Assembly: GCA_020747015.1 (NCBI GenBank)
Contig: JAGTJM010000003.1
Span: 620,001-684,000, forward strand
Direction of reading: 5' to 3'
DNA length: 64,000 nt
Source of the DNA: Pyrenochaeta sp. MPI-SDFR-AT-0127
Lineage: Eukaryota > Ascomycota > Dothideomycetes > Pleosporales > Cucurbitariaceae
The notes beneath the pieces are model-generated. The model ran no database searches. It was given only the letters and a program-made list of their open reading frames with translations, and had not been told where the DNA came from. The translations under genes were made by a program, and so were the position numbers. Shown one piece after another: positions 57,690 to 64,000 of this stretch. Positions within the stretch are counted from its first letter, which is position 1; each line of letters starts with the position of its first letter.

Positions 57690-59357
57690 ATGCCGGCAGC
57701 CGACGGTGTCCTGCAGCACCCCACATTGAGGTGCTCCCTGCGCGGAAACTCCTCGACATCTTCGATCCAGTTCAGGAACCTCAAATACGCTTCGGTACCT
57801 GCACGGTACAAACCCTCAATCTACAATGATAAGCTCAGCGCTGGGACCCAAGAGGTCATTGATGCAACACGATTCGGCCCATCATGTCCACATTTGCGAG
57901 GAGCTCAGGCTTGGGATTTGACACTATTAGGAAACATCACGCTGCCTTGCGCACAGGGTCAGGGAGCAACAGAAGTGATGGATGAATTCGAGTGTTTGCA
58001 CGTCACAGTTACGGTACCAAAGTTTTCATCGGCTGCCGGAAGAGGAAAAGACGGATTACCTGTTTTTGCGTGGATACATGGCGGTGGACTGAGCATGGGA
58101 TCTAACAGCTGGCCGCAGTATGATCTGCGCAAATTTGTTGAGAGAAGTGCGAAAATCGGCAAGCCAGTGATTGGTGTTTCCATCAACTATCGACATAATA
58201 TCTTTGGATTTTTGGCATGTGAAGATGTTGGTGCGGCGGGTAATATGGGCTATCAAGATCAAGTACTCGCTTTTCGGTGGATCAAAAAGCACATTCAGGG
58301 CTTTGGAGGTGACCCAAATAATATAACCGCGGCTGGAGAATCAGCAGGTGGGATATCATTGTCCACCATACTCTGTGCAGACACGGGAGAAGGACGCTTG
58401 TTTGACAGGGTGGTGATCATGAGTGGCGATGCTACACTGCGAAAGCCGAGAAATCAGTGGTGGCATCAGCAAATGTGCAATGATCAGGCAAAACATCTTG
58501 GTCTGGACGTGCAGGATATAAAGGGACGAAACAAAGCTCTGTTGGACGCCGACGCGGAGGCATTAGCCCAAAAGTTGCCGTTGGCACAGCACTTTTCTGG
58601 GACGATAGAGGGAAACTGGCTGAAAGAGGATGTCACGTTCGCTACCTTGATGGATGGAAGAAAAGACCAGCATAAACCGAATTGGTGCAAAGAGTTTATT
58701 ATTGGTGACACAGCACATGATGGTACTGTGCTTAAAGCAAGAATCCTGGATCATCCCCAGGCCCTCGCTCTCCTTAAGACCTGCTGCGATGCATACCTCA
58801 CGCCATCTGAGACCTACAGGCTACTTTCTGCCTTCAAGCTTGACGGTACGCCTTCCAAGGATGACGAGGCAGATCGTTTACGAGAACTGGCATCTGAGCT
58901 CCGCTTCTACCTACCAGTGCTAGCAGTTTCTCGAGGTTGGAAAGCTACCTCGCCCCCAAAACGCGCTTCGCGATATCACTTCCACATTCCAAATCCAGTA
59001 GATGGCTCTTTCAAGGGCTTGGCCTCCCACGAGTCTGATGTGGCATATCTTTTGCAGAACTTCAACGACCATTTTGACGAGAAGAACCGAAAGCTTGCGC
59101 ACGATATGGCAGACCAATTCATCAGGTTTGTAAATGGTGAAGGTTGGGTTGAGGATGGCAAGTTGCTTGTATTCGACCGAGATGGAATTGTCAAGGTAGA
59201 CGAAGAAAGATACGATCAGTTGTATCGAGGTGGGAGAGGATCAGTCCTGGAGAGCATCGGGGCAGAAAAACTCCGATATGTTGCTGAGGCGTGGCAGGGT
59301 GTGAGGAAAGAGGAGCACGCCAGCATTCAAGGTACCGTCAAGGAAGCTAAATTGTGA
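57690..59357 (+). CDS. Type-B carboxylesterase/lipase family protein
   Basis: Intronless 555-aa frame. Family signatures: the oxyanion motif HGGGLSMGS near 130-137, NYRHNIFGFLA near 167-177, NMGYQDQVLAFRWI, and the nucleophile elbow GESAGG with Ser near 218. A late VDGSFKGLASHESDVAYLL segment contains a candidate catalytic His. No secretion signal is visible, so an intracellular enzyme is likely, unlike most secreted members. The substrate is unknown. The start at 57690 gives the shortest sensible N terminus. Confidence 0.87.
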   Translation: MPAADGVLQHPTLRCSLRGNSSTSSIQFRNLKYASVPARYKPSIYNDKLSAGTQEVIDATRFGPSCPHLRGAQAWDLTLLGNITLPCAQGQGATEVMDEFECLHVTVTVPKFSSAAGRGKDGLPVFAWIHGGGLSMGSNSWPQYDLRKFVERSAKIGKPVIGVSINYRHNIFGFLACEDVGAAGNMGYQDQVLAFRWIKKHIQGFGGDPNNITAAGESAGGISLSTILCADTGEGRLFDRVVIMSGDATLRKPRNQWWHQQMCNDQAKHLGLDVQDIKGRNKALLDADAEALAQKLPLAQHFSGTIEGNWLKEDVTFATLMDGRKDQHKPNWCKEFIIGDTAHDGTVLKARILDHPQALALLKTCCDAYLTPSETYRLLSAFKLDGTPSKDDEADRLRELASELRFYLPVLAVSRGWKATSPPKRASRYHFHIPNPVDGSFKGLASHESDVAYLLQNFNDHFDEKNRKLAHDMADQFIRFVNGEGWVEDGKLLVFDRDGIVKVDEERYDQLYRGGRGSVLESIGAEKLRYVAEAWQGVRKEEHASIQGTVKEAKL

Positions 59358-59410
59358 GCAGCAAGACTGCTTCCAGACCGCCTAGCTTCGAGGACTTCTT
59401 GTGTGTCACA

Positions 59411-60127
59411 TCATCCACCACTAGAGGGCATCGATCCGTAGGTCAGGGCCGTTTGCGGGATACGACGATATGTTGCAGTATTTCCGTTCAGCTCGCTTTG
59501 CAGGAGGAGAGCCCGTGTATACGTCGCGTTGGGCCAAGGGAATCTAGATAGATCGGTGTAGGTTCGCTCAAGCATACTCTTTGCTTCCAGAGCATGACTC
59601 TTCCACATCTCCACTTCCGCGTGAAGACCCTCAATCTGCTCCACTTGCCGCCCTATCCTTAACACTAGTTCAGTAACTGTGTTCTGCGTTTCTTGCTTCT
59701 GCTGTGATTGTACCATGGCTTGAAACTCTCTGTTCCTTTCCCTGAGCTGCATCTTGAGAAGTGCAATCTCGTAGTCTTGTATCTTTCTTCGTAGCCGAAT
59801 GTTCAAGACCTCGTACTCATCGATGATTGGGTTGTATATATCGACATCAATGGGTGATGCTAATAGGGACACTTTCTTCGGTGAGCGTGGTGTGGTCGGC
59901 GGGGTTGTTGTTATTCGGCCCGTCGAGGGCGTTTTGTCCAGCAGCATCGTTGTCGCCATTGCCTCTGTGGAAGGAATTTGCAGCAAGGAGATCCTGAAGA
60001 GGAAAGCTCTTCGCATGCATTATGAACCTATACCAGTCTGCTAGTTGAGCATTGATCTCCACGCAGCTGCTCCGATATTCTGCTAGCCAACGGGTAACAA
60101 ACTTTCCGCTTTGCGCCTGATGAGACA
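59411..60127 (-). CDS. Coiled-coil hypothetical protein (5' end uncertain)
   Basis: The 3' part is solid: from MATTMLLDKTPSTGRIT (ATG at 59959) to the stop at 59411, 182 codons with a TP-rich start, SPKKVSLLASP, and a long coiled coil (IIDEYEVLNIRLRRKIQDYEI onward). A further upstream segment (60127-60034, QSGKFVTRWLAEYRSSCVEI core) joins in frame if a 40-nt GTATAG...CTTCAG intron (60033-59994) is removed. That segment has no ATG, so another 5' exon must exist, or translation starts at 59959. The family is not recognised. Convergent with the carboxylesterase, 53 bp between stops. Confidence 0.55.
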
Positions 60128-61663
60128 CTAGATGCCGCAAATTAGTCCGCACTGGCTTTTGACAGAAGTGATTGGATGTTTATTACGCTAGGGGAAGATG
60201 CCACCCCATCCGCGGTATTCAGTCGCAAATCCGAAGCGGTAGCGTACCACGATTGCTGATGAAAACATCTGATAATAGAGTTGCATTATTATGCCAAGAG
60301 CTGAGGTGGTGGTGGAGTGGAAAATCGAAAACCCGTGTGGAGGTCCAAGAAGGTAGTCTTTTAGATTGGAAATGATTGATATATGTTTCGAGGCATGCAA
60401 TTACTTTTCGGTGTGCAGCGTTATATTACATGCTAGAACAATAGACCATCGCATCCAAAGAAGTAGGACTTGGACCAAACTTGATACACCCGAGCCTCAG
60501 AACGACATCTATAAGCTCATTTGCGGTGGCTATCAACTTGCGATGAAAGCCAAAAACCCTCGAAGATATTGCATCAAAGATTTCACATGAAAAGTGAGTC
60601 AGGGGCTTAGGCGGTGTTTGGCAGAGGACATGCAACTGTTCTCTCCCGAGGTTCTTAGCAATGCCATCAGCATCTCGCATATCATCTTTTCGATTCAAGC
60701 AACTAGACCAAGTTTATGGGCTCCTAACTTCAGCACAGCGAGATGTCATCCGAAGATTATGAGTGGTGCTTATACATGCAACATCAAAGCAGTCTTACTC
60801 CAGAATCTTGATGCCAGGTACCTCTCTCCTGGAAAAATTTGCAATCTTGGAATTGTGACCGTGGATGTGGAGCTACAAATATGGAAACTCATGAACAATT
60901 TCTCCTCTATGATTAGCATATGTCGTGGTGATCTGTCAATCTGTCAGACTGTCAGATCGTCAGATCGTCAGAGAGAGATCTCCGAGACCGGTAAGCAGAC
61001 TTTCTTAGCCCTCGGTCTTACGACTTGCCAAAGGAAAAGTGGACCCAGGTTCAACGCCAGATCGAAGATGTATCGCCATAGCCATCGATGTGTAGTATTG
61101 CTCGAGTTGACCAACGACACAACGGTGATTGTCGTTGAGACGCCACGCTTGGACCATATGTTATCGATAATTTTAGATCGCTTCTGGCATCGCCTGGCTG
61201 ATCATGCAGGACACCATCGACACATCCTGCATGAATATGCAAGACATGCGCAGTAATCTGCAACGCACTGCCTATTCAGGCCGATAGTGTAGGTCTTGGT
61301 GGCATCTGTGCGTGGCTGCAGTATGAAGAGGATATGTTTGTGTCCTCTCGTCCTTTGTTTACTCGACCCCCTTTTCCGTCCCCAGCAGGCCTAATAACAA
61401 CGGACGGCGTTCGGCACAGGGCTCCGCACCGCCCCCTAGGCACAACGTGCGCTTGTCTTACCGGTAATTGCAATTCCGCTTGCCACCTCTCCTCTCCTAA
61501 GATGGAAGTTCGACGAATCTCGGCTCGCTCGCTAGCAACCCTCGGGCGTCCGCGCATGTCCGCATGCTGGTCGAAGCGCAAAGGAATGCGTCGTGGCAAT
61601 CATTGAAAGCGAGTGTAGGCCCCGAGTCGTTTCGCTGTACGTGTACTCTACTGCTCAGTCAAC
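60128..61663. other. Intergenic, no gene accepted
   Basis: 1.5 kb. A 220-codon plus-strand frame (60594-61256) has no recognisable domain and runs through a simple repeat, so it was not called. The 3' end of the interval is the promoter of the Ser/Pro/Lys-rich gene. Confidence 0.5.
60933..60972 (+). repeat. 8-bp short tandem repeat, five units
   Basis: Units read CTGTCAAT, CTGTCAGA, CTGTCAGA, TCGTCAGA, TCGTCAGA, with no gaps. Likely a slippage-prone minisatellite; no function inferred. Confidence 0.8.
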
Positions 61664-62551
61664 ATGTTTCTCAGTGTAAAAGAACGAGCGCGACAGATTG
61701 CGAGCGGCCAGTTCCAGTCTGTTACGCCTGCCACGAGCGAGCCAGTTGCGCCTCCGCCAGTCGTTGCGCCAAAAGTCGCGCCCTCGAAGATTGTAACGGC
61801 GAAGTTTGCGCCATCAAAACTCGCATCCTCGAAGGCTCCATCTCCACCTGCGACGCCGTCAAAGACAAAGTCTCCCAAACTCACGTCCGTAAAGAACTCA
61901 AGCGGGAAGACTGCCACTGAGAACGCAACAACCGAAAAGACCACGTCTCCAAAGCCTTCATCCTCAAAGAGCATATTCTCAAGACCCGAGCCCTTAAAGG
62001 TCGAATCTCCAAAAATTTCATCCCCAAAGATCTCATCTCCAAAACCCTCATCCTCCAAGTCGTCATCGTCCAAAACCTCATCGTCCAAGACCTCTTCCTC
62101 CAAAACCTTGTCTCCTAAGATCGCGTCCCCAAAGATTGCATCTCCCAAGCTTGCATCTCCAAAGACGCCGTCGCCAAAGGCCGCGTCGCCTAAAGCCGGG
62201 CCCGGAGGAATCCTGTCGAGCATGAGAATTGGGTCTTATGCGGAAGACCCAGCGGAAGATAACACAGAGGTTTCTGAACTAAGGGCCGCTTGCCTTAAAC
62301 AAGTGAGCGGTGTGACAGGGTTAGGAGGAAGGCGTCTTGCCATTGTTCTGAAGCAAACATCGTCTGGCGAGTGGTACGCTGCGCTGAAAGATACCAGCTC
62401 AGACAAATATCTGAAGATGTGGATGAACCGTAGCAAGACATACCCAACGCAAACCGAAGCCCTTGAAGCGTACCTGGTGTTTGTGAAGAAAATGAAGACG
62501 GATTGCAGATTATTCCCCATGTCGCCGAAATCGAGCAAGACGAAGCCGTAA
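61664..62551 (+). CDS. Ser/Pro/Lys-repeat hypothetical protein, 295 aa
   Basis: Single frame from ATG 61664. The short start MFLSVKERARQIASGQFQS is followed by Pro/Ala/Ser-rich sequence and then a low-complexity region (about 65-185) built from five-residue repeats (SPKIA, SPKLA, SPKTP) and SSSKT units. The last 90 residues are ordered: LRAACLKQVSG, RRLAIVLKQTSSGEWYAALKD, KTYPTQTEALEAYLVFVKKMK. SPK repeats recall DNA- or chromatin-binding tails, but this is analogy only. The opposite strand is also open across the repeats for 191 codons; the ordered C terminus favours this strand. Family unknown. Confidence 0.6.
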   Translation: MFLSVKERARQIASGQFQSVTPATSEPVAPPPVVAPKVAPSKIVTAKFAPSKLASSKAPSPPATPSKTKSPKLTSVKNSSGKTATENATTEKTTSPKPSSSKSIFSRPEPLKVESPKISSPKISSPKPSSSKSSSSKTSSSKTSSSKTLSPKIASPKIASPKLASPKTPSPKAASPKAGPGGILSSMRIGSYAEDPAEDNTEVSELRAACLKQVSGVTGLGGRRLAIVLKQTSSGEWYAALKDTSSDKYLKMWMNRSKTYPTQTEALEAYLVFVKKMKTDCRLFPMSPKSSKTKP

Positions 62552-63753
62552 TCAAGTAATCGACATAATCGAGAGACTGAGAACCGCCTGTGTGGCAACG
62601 TAATGGCAGCGATTTGGGCAGCGCCCCACCAGTCAGAGACAGGAGTTGAAGCACCTGGGCAGGACTCAGAGTAGCTGTGTACTAGTATTCGGAGTTCAAA
62701 AGGCATTCAGGCGCATAAATTAGACACTGACATCTCCTTTCACTCATACCAGGCGTTGGGCATTTGGAGCCACGCCTCAATCGGGTGCGGACAATCCTTG
62801 GGAAAGCGGCAGTCGGTGTACTCGCCTACACTACTTATTGCTGCTTTTGCATGCCCGGCATTTACATAACCAGACTAATATAATGTTTTGAGCTGCGTCA
62901 AACTAACCACAGACTGGTTGGTTACAGCCGCAGCGCTATTGTATATATAGGATTAGCAGTCTGTACAGTATTGTATTAAAGAGATATCAAGGCTTCTTGG
63001 TGGATGACCACTAGCAAGTTTACCTATTCTATAGTTTTGTGTCATGGAAAATTGCTTCATCGCGAATATGTAAAGGCCAGAAACTCAAATTTTGTGCTTT
63101 TGTTGCTCCATCCCAGGTGCCATCGCTTCGTGCTTCAAAACAGAATGTTCCGGAACTCCCTGACTTCCACAGCCATACTTTTTACTGCAAGCAGGCCAAT
63201 GAGTACAAAGATGGATCTTGAAATCACGATAACGTCAATCCCTTTGTAAGAAGAACGTCGCCAAACCAAAAAAACCACAGGTACTCAAATCTCTCATAAC
63301 CCTGACTATGTACACGGCTTATTTTTCTGCTGCATGCTAGCACTAGTAATGTGCAACAGGTAATTCTAATGTGCAGACGTTTTTGCCCCCAACATTTAAT
63401 TATCAAATCGAAGTGACGCTTTCTGCCCCAGGCATACAGAGACCCTCAGTTCGATACGCAAAAACAAATGCTGTCACGGCTCTTTCCACCATCAGAACAT
63501 CTAGTAAGGTCATACCTGAACCTGTAAATTATACATGAGTGCTCCCGAGTCACTATCAGTTTTGTATCACATATATCGTGAAGATGCACGCCAGTTCGCC
63601 ACCAGCGTTAGCATTGTGAAACCGAGCCGCCACATCTCCGATTTACTGTCATATGATTTCACGATATCCAGAGTTCTCACTTGCTGTTATAGGTGATTGT
63701 TCTAGGTTGAGACATGCTTAGCACGCGATTTATAGTACAAAGTTAACGTTCTT
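62552..63753. other. Intergenic, AT-rich, no gene seen
   Basis: 1.2 kb between the repeat protein and the TPR fragment (convergent). A TATATATA occurs at about 62942-62949, but no gene start follows it on either strand at a sensible distance. Confidence 0.5.
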
Positions 63754-64000
63754 TTATCCGCTGATATGCATATCCTCCAGCAGCCATGCATTTAGAGTTT
63801 CAAGCGAAGATTGTGTGCTAGGATGGTGAGGGCCAATGACTTTCTCTCCCATCTGCAAGCATTCTTCCATCAGTGATATCGCCCTACTTTGGTGACCAAG
63901 ACTGTTCAACGTAAAAGCGAGGTTGTTCATGCTAATCAGCGTGTCAGGATGCTCCTCTCCTAGCACTCTCTTTCTTATCTCTAGTACTCGCACTTCTAGC
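63754..64000 (-). CDS. C-terminal fragment of a kinesin-light-chain-type TPR protein (partial)
   Basis: The frame is open from the right edge to a stop at 63754, about 81 residues. It holds a TPR of the KLC/TPR_10 kind: VLEIRKRVLGEEHPDTLISM, NNLAFTLNSLGHQSRAISLME and VIGPHHPSTQ. In fungi such repeats usually end NB-ARC or other NLR-like STAND proteins or large TPR proteins, but the N-terminal domains lie outside the window. Confidence 0.75.
   Translation of the reverse strand, partial: LEVRVLEIRKRVLGEEHPDTLISMNNLAFTLNSLGHQSRAISLMEECLQMGEKVIGPHHPSTQSSLETLNAWLLEDMHISG

Noticed and set aside
60594..61256. 220-codon plus-strand frame
   Set aside because: No domain, passes through an 8-bp tandem repeat, and lacks codon bias like neighbouring genes.
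61648..62223. Antisense 191-codon frame as a real pentapeptide-repeat protein
   Set aside because: The sense frame is longer and has an ordered, non-repetitive C-terminal domain; the antisense periodicity follows automatically from the sense repeat.

Overview
The window looks like nuclear DNA of a filamentous ascomycete (Pezizomycotina). Genes are dense, on both strands, and interrupted by mostly short introns (about 40-110 nt) with GTRNGT-like donors. The gene set is typically fungal: Pal1, a Usb1-type RNA exonuclease, a GH17 wall glucanase, two 7TM 'rhodopsin-domain' receptors, and DUF2417 and DUF726 proteins. Several proteins look to me like Dothideomycetes/Pleosporales versions, but that is recollection and was not tested by a search. 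No rRNA, CRISPR, intact transposon or convincing tRNA was seen.

Layout. 0-12 kb: start of an EthD-like gene (cut by the left edge), a double-bromodomain Rsc4-like chromatin remodeller subunit, a CaMKI-type kinase, a 102-aa membrane protein, a DUF1294 membrane protein, a C2H2 zinc-finger protein and a GH17 glucanase. 12-17.5 kb: gene-poor, with one FAD monooxygenase and two possible gene relics. 17.5-32 kb: Usb1, Pal1, a DUF726 lipase-fold membrane protein, Utp23, PP2A methylesterase, a DUF2417 membrane protein and mitoribosomal mL54. 32-53 kb: a Ser-rich orphan, Pwp1, the Prp16 helicase, a 7TM receptor-like protein, Utp12, ARPC2, dynamitin and the Ofd1/Tpa1 prolyl hydroxylase. 53-64 kb: a more accessory-looking block with two carboxylic-ester hydrolases around a second 7TM protein, a coiled-coil protein, a repetitive Ser/Pro/Lys protein and the end of a TPR protein.

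How genes relate. Several neighbours share short divergent promoters: DUF726/Utp23, Pwp1/Prp16, Utp12/ARPC2 and Usb1/Pal1. Utp23, Pwp1 and Utp12 all act in ribosome assembly, Usb1 and Prp16 in splicing, and ARPC2, dynamitin and Pal1 in cytoskeleton or cell shape. There is no operon-like or biosynthetic-cluster logic.

The most striking local feature is a perfect 68-bp tandem duplication in the last codons of the dynamitin gene. It shifts the frame, but it also creates a potential 68-nt GT...AG intron whose removal would restore the frame exactly. Exon borders throughout were read by eye from splice motifs, reading frame and family similarity. Most multi-exon models close in frame, but none is supported by transcripts.
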